Under the pieces are notes generated by a model. It saw only the letters and a program-made list of their open reading frames with translations. It did no database searches and had not been told where the DNA came from. Below, piece after piece: positions 51,976 to 61,235 of a DNA stretch of 64,000 nucleotides. Each line of letters opens with the position of its first letter. Position 1 is the stretch's first letter. The translations under genes and the position numbers were made by a program. This DNA comes from Flavobacteriaceae bacterium (lineage in GTDB: Bacteria; Bacteroidota; Bacteroidia; Flavobacteriales; Flavobacteriaceae): positions 21,451-85,450 of the forward strand of contig JABXIJ010000004.1 of assembly GCA_013373105.1 (NCBI GenBank), written 5' to 3'.

Positions 51976-52309
51976 TTTCATAATTTTTGCTATCGCTGTA
52001 ACCTTAGGTATCTTATACCTAAGTCTTATAAAGATGCCTAAAACTCAACTAGACTTTTCTAATATAGACAAAGTCTACCATACTACTGCCTATTTTGTAC
52101 TAACCTTATCCTGGTTAATTACATTTTATAAAAACCCTAATAGAAAATACATAATCGTAATCTTATGTATTATTCTTGGCATAGTTGTTGAAGTGCTACA
52201 ATATGCACTAACATTGTATAGAACAGCAGATTATTTAGATGTTCTTGCAAATACAACTGGTGTGTTGCTTGCTTTAGCTTGCTTTAGCTATTTTTTAAGA
52301 AAAAAATGA
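51941..52309 (+). CDS. VanZ-like membrane protein
   Basis: [47 protein letters not shown]; 35-nt overlap with gcvH. Confidence 0.85.
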   Translation: MLKHIKTLSKDNFIIFAIAVTLGILYLSLIKMPKTQLDFSNIDKVYHTTAYFVLTLSWLITFYKNPNRKYIIVILCIILGIVVEVLQYALTLYRTADYLDVLANTTGVLLALACFSYFLRKK

Positions 52310-52382
52310 GTTAATTAACATTAAGGCTTGCATGTAACACAATAAATTAATTAAATTAGCAACCTATTAAAAACTCTTTAGT

Positions 52383-53102
52383 ATGGAAATTAAGAAAAAT
52401 CCTAAGTCTAACTTAGAAAACTTTAGCAAGATTTTTATGCAAATTGGGCTTGTATTAGCTCTTTTTGTTACCTATGCAGCCATTGAACAAAAAACATATG
52501 ACAAAACCTATGGAGATTTAGGTACTGTTAATATGACTGCTGAACTAGAAGAAGAAATTCCTATTACCGAAGTTAAAGAACCTGAAAAACCAAAAACTCC
52601 ACCACCACCAACTCCAGAAAAAATTGAAGTTGTTGAAGATGAAAAGGAGATTGAGGAAACTGTAATTGAGTCTACAGAAACAGATGAAACTGAAGCTGTT
52701 GTTGTAGAAGAAATTGAAGAAGTTGAAGAAGTTGAAGAAGTTGTAGAAGATGTATCTTTTATGATTATCGAAAACGTTCCTGTATTTCCTGGTTGTAAAG
52801 GGAATAATAAAGAGTTAAAAGCATGTTTTAGTAAAATGGTTCAAAAACATTTTTCTAGAAAATTCGATGCTGAATTACCAAATGAATTAGGATTATCTCC
52901 TGGTAGAAAAAGAGTATTTATAGGCTTCAAGATAGACAAGAACGGAAACGTTGTAAACATTCAAGCAAGAGCACCACATCCAAAAATTAAGAGTGAGGTA
53001 GTAAGCGTTATGAAGCAGTTACCAAAAATGCAACCTGGTAGACAAAGAGGTAAAGCAGTTGGTGTTAAATACAGTATTCCATTTACTTTAATTGTTGAGT
53101 AA
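52383..53102 (+). CDS. tonB: TonB-family energy transducer
   Basis: N-terminal TM, Pro/Glu-rich linker, C-terminal VFIGFKIDKNGNVVNIQARAPHPKIKSEVVSVMKQLPKMQPGRQRGKAVGVKYSIPFTLIVE. Confidence 0.93.
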   Translation: MEIKKNPKSNLENFSKIFMQIGLVLALFVTYAAIEQKTYDKTYGDLGTVNMTAELEEEIPITEVKEPEKPKTPPPPTPEKIEVVEDEKEIEETVIESTETDETEAVVVEEIEEVEEVEEVVEDVSFMIIENVPVFPGCKGNNKELKACFSKMVQKHFSRKFDAELPNELGLSPGRKRVFIGFKIDKNGNVVNIQARAPHPKIKSEVVSVMKQLPKMQPGRQRGKAVGVKYSIPFTLIVE

Positions 53103-53129
53103 CAAACACAATTAAACAATAACAAATAA

Positions 53130-53163
53130 AAAAGCGATTAGAAATTCTAATCGCTTTTTTATT
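53130..53163. terminator. Terminator after tonB (bidirectional)
   Basis: AAAGCGATTAGAA-A-TTCTAATCGCTTT flanked by A/T runs. Confidence 0.85.
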
Positions 53164-53187
53164 TAAGTTGAGAGTTATAAAATAATG

Positions 53188-53541
53188 TTATTCGTTATTT
53201 ATAGCAACACCAGTATCTTCATTAATTACTTTAACGTTTTGTACGATATTGTTATCATAGATTATTTCTTTTATTCCGTTCTTTGTCCAAACAATCCATT
53301 TACCAACTTTTTTACCAGCTTCATAATTAGCTATACTAGTTTTTACACCAGCTTTATTATAACTTACCCACTTACCTGTTAACTTTTTATCTTTAAAGAA
53401 ACCTTCAGTTTTAATTTTACCATTATCATAATAATAAGTAGCCTTAACTAAATCTCCTACCTTTTCAAACTTTGTCTCTTTTGACTGTGCATAAACAACT
53501 GAACCAATCGCTAATGCAATAATTACTACTAAATTTCTCAT
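53188..53541 (-). CDS. MORN-like repeat (YwqK-type) secreted protein
   Basis: YYDNGKIKTEGFFKDKKLTGKWVSYNKAGVKTSIANYEAGKKVGKWIVW. Confidence 0.8.
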   Translation of the reverse strand: MRNLVVIIALAIGSVVYAQSKETKFEKVGDLVKATYYYDNGKIKTEGFFKDKKLTGKWVSYNKAGVKTSIANYEAGKKVGKWIVWTKNGIKEIIYDNNIVQNVKVINEDTGVAINNE

Positions 53542-53694
53542 GATTTTTATCTTTTAAATTAACATTACGTTTACAAATATATACATTATGTAACTATTTA
53601 GCAACTTTTTCTTAACATTAAGTTTACATTAAAATAGTTTTTATCTGATTATCAGCATATTATATTTATTACTTTTAACAAAAAATGATAACAT

Positions 53695-54051
53695 ATGAGT
53701 CTTTTTGTAATTATTTTAATTGGTTTTGTAGCAATTATTCATATTTATATAGTTGTGTTAGAGATATTTCTATGGACTACAAAAAAAGGTATGAGAGCAT
53801 TTGGATTGAAGGACAAAACTTTTGCGAATGATACTAAAGTGTTAGCAGCAAATCAAGGGTTATATAATGGGTTTTTAGTAGCTGGTTTATTATGATCTAT
53901 AATTAGTGTAAACACAGATGTAGCATTATTCTTTTTATCATGTGTTTTTATTGCTGGATTATATGGAGCCTATTCAACAAAAAAAATTAGAATACTATAC
54001 ATACAATCTATTCCTGCTTTCTTGGGAATAATTGCAGTTCTAATACAATAA
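53695..54051 (+). pseudogene. DUF1304-family membrane protein interrupted by in-frame TGA (53893-53895)
   Basis: MSLFVIILIGFVAIIHIYIVVLEIFLW...NQGLYNGFLVAGLL*SIISVNTDVALFFLSCVFIAGLYGAYSTKKIRILYIQSIPAFLGIIAVLIQ; same frame after the TGA. Confidence 0.8.
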
Positions 54052-54101
54052 TTAATTTATTTTCTCTTAACTGTTTAGTATTTTTATACAAAATTTAAAC
54101 C

Positions 54102-54908
54102 ATGGAAAAATATTTAGAAACTCTTTTATCAAAATTATTAGAATACGCACCTAGTGTAATTACAGCATTATTAATTTTAATTGTTGGTCTTTACATCATT
54201 AAGTTAGTTATAAGATCTGCTAAAAAAATAATGACTAAAAAAAATGTAGATATTACACTTCAAAAATTCTTAGTAAATCTAGGTGGTTGGGTTTTAAAAA
54301 TTTTATTGTTCATTACAGTTATTTCTCAATTAGGTATAGCAACTACTTCTTTTGCAGCCATTATTGCAGCTGCAGGTTTAGCAGTTGGTTTAGCTTTACA
54401 AGGATCATTGTCTAATTTTGCAGGTGGTGTTTTAATAATGATTTTTAGACCATTTAAGATAGGTGATTTAATTGAAGCACAAGGTGAAATTGGCTCAGTT
54501 AAAGAAATTGAAATATTTACAACTAAACTTATTGGCTTATCTAATAAAGAAATTATAATCCCAAATGGTTCATTATCTAATGGTAATATTGTAAACTATA
54601 CCACACAAGGTACAAGACGTGTAGATTTAGTTATTGGCGTGTCTTACGACGCTGATATAAAACAAACAAAAGAAGTTTTAATGAATATTTTAACTTCTAA
54701 TGATAAGGTGTTGCTAGACCCAAAACCCTCTGTAACTGTTTTAGAATTAGCAGATAGTTCAGTGAACTTTGCAGTAAGACCATGGTGTAAAACTGAACAT
54801 TATTGGGATGTTTATTTTGAAACCACCGAAAATGTAAAACTTGAATTAGATAAAGCAGGTATTGAAATTCCTTATCCACACAGAGTTAACATTAATAAAA
54901 CTGAGTAG
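54102..54908 (+). CDS. Small-conductance mechanosensitive channel (MscS family)
   Basis: FAAIIAAAGLAVGLALQGSLSNFAGGVLIMIFRPFKIGD; TM3 Ala/Gly motif. Confidence 0.95.
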   Translation: MEKYLETLLSKLLEYAPSVITALLILIVGLYIIKLVIRSAKKIMTKKNVDITLQKFLVNLGGWVLKILLFITVISQLGIATTSFAAIIAAAGLAVGLALQGSLSNFAGGVLIMIFRPFKIGDLIEAQGEIGSVKEIEIFTTKLIGLSNKEIIIPNGSLSNGNIVNYTTQGTRRVDLVIGVSYDADIKQTKEVLMNILTSNDKVLLDPKPSVTVLELADSSVNFAVRPWCKTEHYWDVYFETTENVKLELDKAGIEIPYPHRVNINKTE

Positions 54909-54913
54909 AAAAG

Positions 54914-55594
54914 TTAAAAAGATTTTTTCTTTTCTGGTATTACAATAAAGTCTTTTAAATAAAAAGGCTCAAAATAAGCGACATTTTCTATGTCGCTTTT
55001 TTTATACTTTAGGTATGATAATTCTGCCATTTGGTTAGCTGATGGAAATTTATCATCAATAAAAACAGCATTTTGGTGTTTAATTACCTCTTTACATTTC
55101 ATTGAACCATCTCCTAAAAAATAAACTTTATTTTCATTAAGATATTCATCATATAAATTTGTTGTAACTACCACTGCTTTTATGGCTCTTACTTTTTCGA
55201 AATTTGCAGAATAAACACAAGAATAAACTTCCATTCTTCTTGCATCTATCATTGGTACAATAAAACCTTCATCAATAGACACACTATGAGCTAATGAATG
55301 TAAGGTATCTACAGATATTAATGGTTTGTTAATGGCAAAACATAAACCCTTAGCAGCAGAAACACCAATTCGTAAACCTGTATAAGAACCTGGTCCTTTA
55401 CTAACTGCTACAGCATCTATTACTTTTAATTCTATAGAAGTTTTCTGTAAAACTTCCTTTATAAAACCATGTAATACTTCTGCATGAGAATAATTACCAT
55501 TGTTAAGTTCTTTTAGGGCTAAAATATTACCATTTTCTGCAATACTCACAGAGCAGTTTTTGGTAGATGTTTCTATGTTTAATATAATAGCCAA
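54914..55594 (-). CDS. tsaB: tRNA threonylcarbamoyladenosine biosynthesis protein TsaB
   Basis: ILNIETSTKNCSVSIAENG, HAEVLHGFI, VSKGPGSYTGLRIGVSAAKGLCFA. Confidence 0.95.
   Translation of the reverse strand: MAIILNIETSTKNCSVSIAENGNILALKELNNGNYSHAEVLHGFIKEVLQKTSIELKVIDAVAVSKGPGSYTGLRIGVSAAKGLCFAINKPLISVDTLHSLAHSVSIDEGFIVPMIDARRMEVYSCVYSANFEKVRAIKAVVVTTNLYDEYLNENKVYFLGDGSMKCKEVIKHQNAVFIDDKFPSANQMAELSYLKYKKSDIENVAYFEPFYLKDFIVIPEKKKSF
54976..55003 (+). terminator. mscS terminator embedded in 3' end of tsaB coding sequence
   Basis: Perfect stem AAGCGACAT-TTTCT-ATGTCGCTT followed by T run, 68 nt past the mscS stop. Confidence 0.7.
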
Positions 55595-55628
55595 TTAAAA
55601 GTTTTTTGCAAAGATAGTTTATCAAAAA

Positions 55629-55660
55629 AAAACCTCATAAGATTTACTTATGAGGTTTTA
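55629..55660 (-). terminator. Terminator downstream of tolC-like gene
   Basis: AACCTCATAAG-ATTTA-CTTATGAGGTT; T run on minus strand. Confidence 0.85.
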
Positions 55661-55679
55661 AATTTTTATGGATATAATT

Positions 55680-57011
55680 TTATTCAAAAACTAATTCACC
55701 TGAATAAAATTGTAAAACTTTAGTTTTAAAAACATAATCGTATTTCGATCTAATTAAAGCAGCTTGTGCATTTACTAATCTGTTTCTAACTTGATCAAAG
55801 TCAAATAAAGTAGTTGTACCAAAATTAAAACTTTCTTGTGCATTTTTAAATGCCTCTTCTTGTGCAGCTAATGAAACTTTTGAAGCTTCATATGTTTTTA
55901 AGGCTGTTTTTACATCTAAAAATGCTTGTTCTATTGTTTGCTTTAAATTTAACTTTTCACTCTCTAATCTAAATTCTATAATATTTTTATTAATCATAGA
56001 TCTAGCAACTCTATTTTTAGTTTGTAGTCTATTAAATATTGGAATATTTAAATTGAATCCAAAACCATAACCAAAGTTGTCGCTTAACTGATCTCCAAAA
56101 CTTGTGTTCGAAATACCTGTAGGTGGGTTTAAATTAAAACCATAGTTTGTAGACAAACCAGCTGAGGCAGATAAAGTTGGTAAAAAGGCACCTTTAGAAA
56201 GTTCTATATTTATATCTGCGTTTTGAATAGCTAATTTTGCTCTTTCTATTTGAGGCATATTTTCTAAAGACCTATTATAAACGTAAGATGAGTTTTTATA
56301 AAACAAGTCTGCTGAAGGAGTACCTACATCTACAGGAGCAACATCAAAACCTTCTGATGGAACTTGTAGTAATTGTGCTAAATTTAATAATGCTAAATCT
56401 AAAGCATTCTCTTGTGTTACAACTGTTTGTAAATTTGTAGCTGCAGTAGATTCTACATTTAACTTATCTCCCTTAGGAATTACACCGTTCTTAAAACGTA
56501 AGTCTGCTGCTTCAATTTGCTTTTTACTAATTTCATACTGAATTTTTGCAGCTTCTAAATTTTCTTTAGCAAATAACACGTTTAAATACGAGTTAACAAC
56601 TAATAAAGAAATATCATTTTCAATTACTTTAAGATCTAGCATACTACTTTCTACCCCAAGTTGTGCTTGTTTGTAAGTATTTGTATTTCTAAATCCATTA
56701 AAAACAGTAATACCAGAACTAACATTCATAGAACCTCCAAAGAAACTAGTACTAATTCTATCGTTTGTTCTCGGGTCGAAACTGGTACCAAAGTTAAAGT
56801 TACCACCAGTATTTGCATTTAAGTTTGGTAAAAAGTTACCTTTTGCAATATCTACATCTTTTTTGGCTAATTCTAAGTTTAGCTTATTTTGCTGAACGGT
56901 AATGTTCTTTTTTAAAGCTTCATCTACACATTCTTTTAAGGTCCATTTTTTCTGAGAAAATGTAGCAACAGAAGTAAATAATGCTACAATTACAACAAGT
57001 TTGATTTTCAA
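55680..57011 (-). CDS. TolC-family outer-membrane efflux protein
   Basis: WTLKECVDEALKKNITVQQNKLNLELAKKDVDIAKGNFLPNL; duplicated OEP domain. Confidence 0.93.
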   Translation of the reverse strand: MKIKLVVIVALFTSVATFSQKKWTLKECVDEALKKNITVQQNKLNLELAKKDVDIAKGNFLPNLNANTGGNFNFGTSFDPRTNDRISTSFFGGSMNVSSGITVFNGFRNTNTYKQAQLGVESSMLDLKVIENDISLLVVNSYLNVLFAKENLEAAKIQYEISKKQIEAADLRFKNGVIPKGDKLNVESTAATNLQTVVTQENALDLALLNLAQLLQVPSEGFDVAPVDVGTPSADLFYKNSSYVYNRSLENMPQIERAKLAIQNADINIELSKGAFLPTLSASAGLSTNYGFNLNPPTGISNTSFGDQLSDNFGYGFGFNLNIPIFNRLQTKNRVARSMINKNIIEFRLESEKLNLKQTIEQAFLDVKTALKTYEASKVSLAAQEEAFKNAQESFNFGTTTLFDFDQVRNRLVNAQAALIRSKYDYVFKTKVLQFYSGELVFE

Positions 57012-57139
57012 AACGTATTTATTTTTGGTTGGTTTATCTTTTATAATTAAGTTGAAATAAACCTTTAATTTAAAGGTAACAACATTAATAAGACGACCAA
57101 AAGTAAAATTTGTTACAAGATTTTGTTCTTATTGAAATG

Positions 57140-57358
57140 TTAATTTTTAAGCTTCTTTTTATATCTATAAATTGTGTACAACAATGCACCAACCAATAAG
57201 TATGGAAAAACCATTAAATATGTAATTCCGTTGTTTACACCTTCTGCCATATCTACATCGCCATTTTCTACCACTGCCTTACACATTGCACATTGAGCTA
57301 TTGCAGAATTTGTGGTTAACAAAATAAACGAAAAAAGTAGAAAGGTTTTTTTATACAT
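57140..57358 (-). CDS. Small exported membrane protein with CAMC motif
   Basis: Signal peptide then QCAMCKAVVENG, one further TM. Confidence 0.7.
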   Translation of the reverse strand: MYKKTFLLFSFILLTTNSAIAQCAMCKAVVENGDVDMAEGVNNGITYLMVFPYLLVGALLYTIYRYKKKLKN

Positions 57359-57890
57359 AATATGGTGATATCATTAAGTAAACTACAACTCCAGTTACTG
57401 CTACATAAAGCCATATTGGAAAGGTAAGTTTTGCAATTTTTCTATGCTTATCAAACTGTCCTAATTTAGCTCTCATTATGGTTGTTAGCACTAATGGAAT
57501 TACTGCAATAGATAATATAATATGAGATATTAATATAAAATAATAGATATATTTAATAAATCCTTCTCCTCCATAAGTTGTAGAATCAGAAGTCATATGA
57601 TATGCTATATACATTAAAAGAAAAGCTAATGAACATATAATAGCTACTGTATTTAATTGTTCGTGTAACTTTCTTTTTCCATTTTTTATTGCTACAACAG
57701 CAGTAACTAATACAACTGCTGTTATACCATTTATAGTGGCATAAATAGGTGGTAAGAAAGTAAGTGGTTCAACATCGAAACCTAATTTTCTTAGGTTTAT
57801 TCCAAAAAGAGCAGCTACCGCAACTGGTATTATTACAGACATTGCTGTAATTAATTTTCTATACTTTTTTTCTTCTGCAATATTATTCAT
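57351..57890 (-). CDS. DUF420-like membrane protein
   Basis: TM protein FLPPIYATINGITAVVLV, KRKLHEQLNTVAIICSLAFLLMYIAYH, ILSHIILSIAVIPLVLTT. Confidence 0.85.
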   Translation of the reverse strand: MNNIAEEKKYRKLITAMSVIIPVAVAALFGINLRKLGFDVEPLTFLPPIYATINGITAVVLVTAVVAIKNGKRKLHEQLNTVAIICSLAFLLMYIAYHMTSDSTTYGGEGFIKYIYYFILISHIILSIAVIPLVLTTIMRAKLGQFDKHRKIAKLTFPIWLYVAVTGVVVYLMISPYYV

Positions 57891-58527
57891 TCAACAACAA
57901 TTTAATATCTTCTTTTAATTCTTTAATTTGGTCTGGAAAACCTTGTTCTTCTAAGGCTCTATAATACATAATGGGATTTCCAAATTCATCTTTTCTCGAA
58001 CGTATGTAACCGTTTTTATCTACTAAAGCAAATAATCCTGAATGCTCAAAACCACCATGATCTTCATCTCCTTTTCCTGCATATAATTTAAAACCTTTGT
58101 TAGATAAAGCATAAACAACATCATCTGATTTACCTGTTAGTAAATGCCAGTTTTTATGAGTAATACCATTGTTTTTAGCATATTCTTTTAAAACTTGAGG
58201 AGTATCTATATCTGGAGTTATTGAAATAGAAGCTATACCAAACTCTGGATTTCCAAAAAATGCATCTTGTAAGGTTAGCATTTTTTTATTCATGATTGGG
58301 CAAATAGTAGGGCAAGTAGAAAAGAAAAACTCAACAACATAAACTTTTCCTTTATAAGTATTATTGGTTATGGTTTTTCCTTCTTGATTGGTAAATTCAA
58401 AATCTGGTACTTTAGAAAATTTTAATAAATCAGATTTTTGAAAACGACCTACAATTTTTGGAATGGCATAAATACCAAACAATAATATAACAAATGTAAT
58501 TCCTATATATGAATACTTTTTATTCAT
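57883..58527 (-). CDS. SCO1/SenC copper chaperone
   Basis: VEFFFSTCPTICPIMNKKM (CxxxC), DEDHGGFEHSGLFALVDKNG. Confidence 0.92.
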   Translation of the reverse strand: MNKKYSYIGITFVILLFGIYAIPKIVGRFQKSDLLKFSKVPDFEFTNQEGKTITNNTYKGKVYVVEFFFSTCPTICPIMNKKMLTLQDAFFGNPEFGIASISITPDIDTPQVLKEYAKNNGITHKNWHLLTGKSDDVVYALSNKGFKLYAGKGDEDHGGFEHSGLFALVDKNGYIRSRKDEFGNPIMYYRALEEQGFPDQIKELKEDIKLLLNE

Positions 58528-59192
58528 AATCCTACCTCTTTTCTATCAGCTTTATTTTTGTTTCTATTTTTAAAGGCTGCGTAATATTCGTAAAACAGCA
58601 CATTAATATCGTCTTTCATTTTACTTTTCAATTCTGATACAGAATTCAAATTATATCCTTCTAACCTGCCATCAGCAAAATCTTCATCATTTATTCTTCC
58701 TCTTAAGTTTAGGTTTTTATCTAAAATAAAAGCCTTGGCAATTCCTAAATTAGTTAATGAATCTTTTACACAAAGGCTTTTATAAAAAGCATTTATAGTA
58801 TTATCATCTAATGCAAGAAACTTCCATTTTTGCATGTTTTGTGTGTACTTACTAACTGTTTCTTTTAATTCATCTATATTAGATTGGTTCTTATTTGGAT
58901 AAATGCCTATAACTTGAAAGTCATTATAGTCTAAAAACTTCTTGTAAATTTTTTCATTTAAATTAAAGATTCCTGTCTTTAGTGCTTCTACATCTTCCCC
59001 TAAAAAACAAATAATAGACACCTTATTATTAAAAACTGGCTTATTAAGTGTTTCTTCTAAATTATAAACCCCTTCTGTTAAAATGGGTAATTTTTTAAAA
59101 TTATTTTCTCCTGTAGATAATATTAAAAAACAAATTAGAGGGAAAATAAACAGCAAAAATAAAACTACTCTCTTTTTGGTAAGATACTTCAT
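58524..59192 (-). CDS. Thioredoxin-fold SCO-like protein lacking CxxxC
   Basis: VSIICFLGEDVEAL in place of the CxxxC segment; C-terminal FILDKNLNLRGRINDEDFADG...ELKSKMKDDINVLFYEY resembles SCO end; 4-nt overlap with SCO gene. Confidence 0.55.
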   Translation of the reverse strand: MKYLTKKRVVLFLLFIFPLICFLILSTGENNFKKLPILTEGVYNLEETLNKPVFNNKVSIICFLGEDVEALKTGIFNLNEKIYKKFLDYNDFQVIGIYPNKNQSNIDELKETVSKYTQNMQKWKFLALDDNTINAFYKSLCVKDSLTNLGIAKAFILDKNLNLRGRINDEDFADGRLEGYNLNSVSELKSKMKDDINVLFYEYYAAFKNRNKNKADRKEVGL

Positions 59193-59226
59193 TTAGTATA
59201 ATAAATGTTGAAAAAAGATATAAAAA

Positions 59227-59246
59227 AAGGTGGTTAACACCACCTT
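59227..59246 (-). terminator. Terminator of ctaB-cox gene cluster
   Basis: AAGGTGGT-TAAC-ACCACCTT with T7 on minus strand, just after the subunit IV stop. Confidence 0.75.
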
Positions 59247-59252
59247 AAATTT

Positions 59253-59594
59253 TTACCATCTAACTAGTGGTGATAATGTATCGTATAAATAACCTCCTTC
59301 AATTAAAAGTAAAGTTACTAAGTAACAGATTAAGAAAACTGCTGTCCAAACTACTGCTCTTCTAAACCATTTCTTTTCACCTTCCATATGCATGAAAGTC
59401 CAAGTAATATAATAAGCTTTAACTAAGGTTAAAATAATGAAAATCCAATTTAAAGGACTTGTACCTAAAAAACTAGTGGTATGTAATATAGCTGGCTTAA
59501 CAATACCTAAACCAACTTCTACAATAGTTACTATAGACAGTAAACCAAATACCATCCATATTCTTTTTACATTTGATTCGTGTGCGAGTGACAT
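59253..59594 (-). CDS. Cytochrome c oxidase subunit IV
   Basis: IWMVFGLLSIVTIVEVGLG, AYYITWTFMHMEGEKKWFRR. Confidence 0.88.
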   Translation of the reverse strand: MSLAHESNVKRIWMVFGLLSIVTIVEVGLGIVKPAILHTTSFLGTSPLNWIFIILTLVKAYYITWTFMHMEGEKKWFRRAVVWTAVFLICYLVTLLLIEGGYLYDTLSPLVRW

Positions 59595-59610
59595 GCTTAT
59601 TTTTTTATAA

Positions 59611-60594
59611 TTAAACTAAGTAGAAGAATGTGAATACAAATACCCAAACTAAATCTACAAAGTGCCAATATAATCCTACTTTTTCTACCATTTCATAATG
59701 TCCTCTTCTTTCATAAGTTCCTAAGATTACATTAAAGAAAATAATGATATTTATTACAATACCTGAGAATACGTGAAAACCATGGAAACCTGTAATAAAG
59801 AAGAAGAAATCTGCGAAAATAGTATTTCCATATTCGTTAACTTTTAGGTTAGCACCTTCAACTACCATTTTACCTTTAGCAAGTTCTGCTAAACCTTTTT
59901 CTCTAGATAAAAGAATCTTTTGTTTCTCATCTAAATTAATTTCTTCACTTCTTATTTGAATTGATGGATCTGCTTTATAAGAAGCTACAACTTGTGCAAC
60001 TGAATATTGAGGTAAAGTTTCATCTGCTTTATTCCACCATAAACCATTTTTTCTGGTATGTTGTACTCTTTCATCCATTCTATCGCCAACCACAAAATCA
60101 GCTAAAGCTATTTGTTTACCATCTCTAGCAAACTGTAAAATTTTGCCATCAGTAGTTTTTACAGCTCCATAAGAACCTTTAATAAACGTATTCCACTCCC
60201 AAGCTTGAGAGCCTACGAAAATTAAACCACCAATAATTGTTGCAAACATGTACCATGCAACTTTATTCTTTTGCATTTTATGACCAGCATCTACTGCTAA
60301 CACCATAGTTACAGAAGAAAAGATTAAGATGAACGTCATAAACGCTACATAATACATAGGATATTCTCCATGTATAAATGGGATGTGTGTAAACACTTCG
60401 TCTGCTATTGGCCAAGAGTCAATAAACTTAAATCGAGTTAAACCATAAGCAGCTAAAAAACCAGAGAATGTTAAGGCATCAGATAAGATGAAAAACCACA
60501 TCATCATTTTACCATAACTTGCCCCAAAAGGTCTTACACCACCACCATTCCAAGTGTTTTTTCCGTCTGAAGGTATAGCAATGTTTGCTTCCAT
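59611..60594 (-). CDS. Cytochrome c oxidase subunit III (with ~110 aa insertion)
   Basis: GGGVRPFGASYGKMMMWFFILSDALTFSGFLAAYGL, FFFFITGFHGFHVFSGIVINI, YWHFVDLVWVFVFTFFYL. Confidence 0.93.
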   Translation of the reverse strand: MEANIAIPSDGKNTWNGGGVRPFGASYGKMMMWFFILSDALTFSGFLAAYGLTRFKFIDSWPIADEVFTHIPFIHGEYPMYYVAFMTFILIFSSVTMVLAVDAGHKMQKNKVAWYMFATIIGGLIFVGSQAWEWNTFIKGSYGAVKTTDGKILQFARDGKQIALADFVVGDRMDERVQHTRKNGLWWNKADETLPQYSVAQVVASYKADPSIQIRSEEINLDEKQKILLSREKGLAELAKGKMVVEGANLKVNEYGNTIFADFFFFITGFHGFHVFSGIVINIIIFFNVILGTYERRGHYEMVEKVGLYWHFVDLVWVFVFTFFYLV

Positions 60595-60644
60595 AAATAA
60601 ATTTTATTATTTCTTAAAAGTTTGTCAAAATTAATCAATTTTCA

Positions 60645-61232
60645 TCATCTAATAAAATAGAAAAAGAAAAATAGATAAATCCATAAAATATCTACAAAAT
60701 GCCAGAATATAGCGCCCAACTCAAAGCCAAGCAAATCATTGGGTTTGTATTTAAATCTAAAATGATTATAAATAACAACTAAAAGCACAATTATTCCTGC
60801 TAGTATATGCAAAACATGCATAAATGTTATGCCAATTATAAATGAGGTAGACACTGTGCTTTCTGGTCCTGTAAAATATAATCCTATACTTTTTAATTGA
60901 TTAAAACCAACATATTGTTGCCAAACAAATACAAGTCCTAATACAAATGTTGCTACCACAAGTAAAAGCGATAGTTGTCTTTTTGATTTTTTTAAAAAAT
61001 ATTGCGATAATAATAAAGCAATACTACTTAATACAATTAAAACAGTGCTAACATAAAAAGCTTGAGGTAACTCAAAAGACACCCAATCATCACGTTTCAT
61101 ACTTATTACGTATGCACTTGTTAAACCTGCAAAAAACATTACCATACTAATAATGGCAATCCACAACATAGGTTTTGCTGACTTGTTTTTTGCTACAATA
61201 TATTCTTGCTCTAAAGTTTGCTCTTTCATCAT
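60645..61232 (-). CDS. Cytochrome c oxidase subunit III-like protein
   Basis: MLWIAIISMVMFFAGLTSAYVISM, GITFMHVLHILAGIIVL, FWHFVDILWIYLFFFFYF. Confidence 0.92.
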   Translation of the reverse strand: MMKEQTLEQEYIVAKNKSAKPMLWIAIISMVMFFAGLTSAYVISMKRDDWVSFELPQAFYVSTVLIVLSSIALLLSQYFLKKSKRQLSLLLVVATFVLGLVFVWQQYVGFNQLKSIGLYFTGPESTVSTSFIIGITFMHVLHILAGIIVLLVVIYNHFRFKYKPNDLLGFELGAIFWHFVDILWIYLFFFFYFIR

Positions 61233-61235
61233 TCT

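Noticed and set aside
52711-52746. Tandem GAAGAAGTT repeats in tonB as a regulatory repeat
   Set aside because: They encode the Glu/Val-rich periplasmic linker usual for TonB; expected low complexity.
26772-54051. Genome-wide TGA recoding (Trp or selenocysteine) suggested by two in-frame TGAs
   Set aside because: TGA is used as a normal stop here (e.g. VanZ-like gene at 52309 and the gene ending at 58524); the two TGAs match different residues (Ser, Trp) and neither aligns with Cys. Simple nonsense mutations are more likely.
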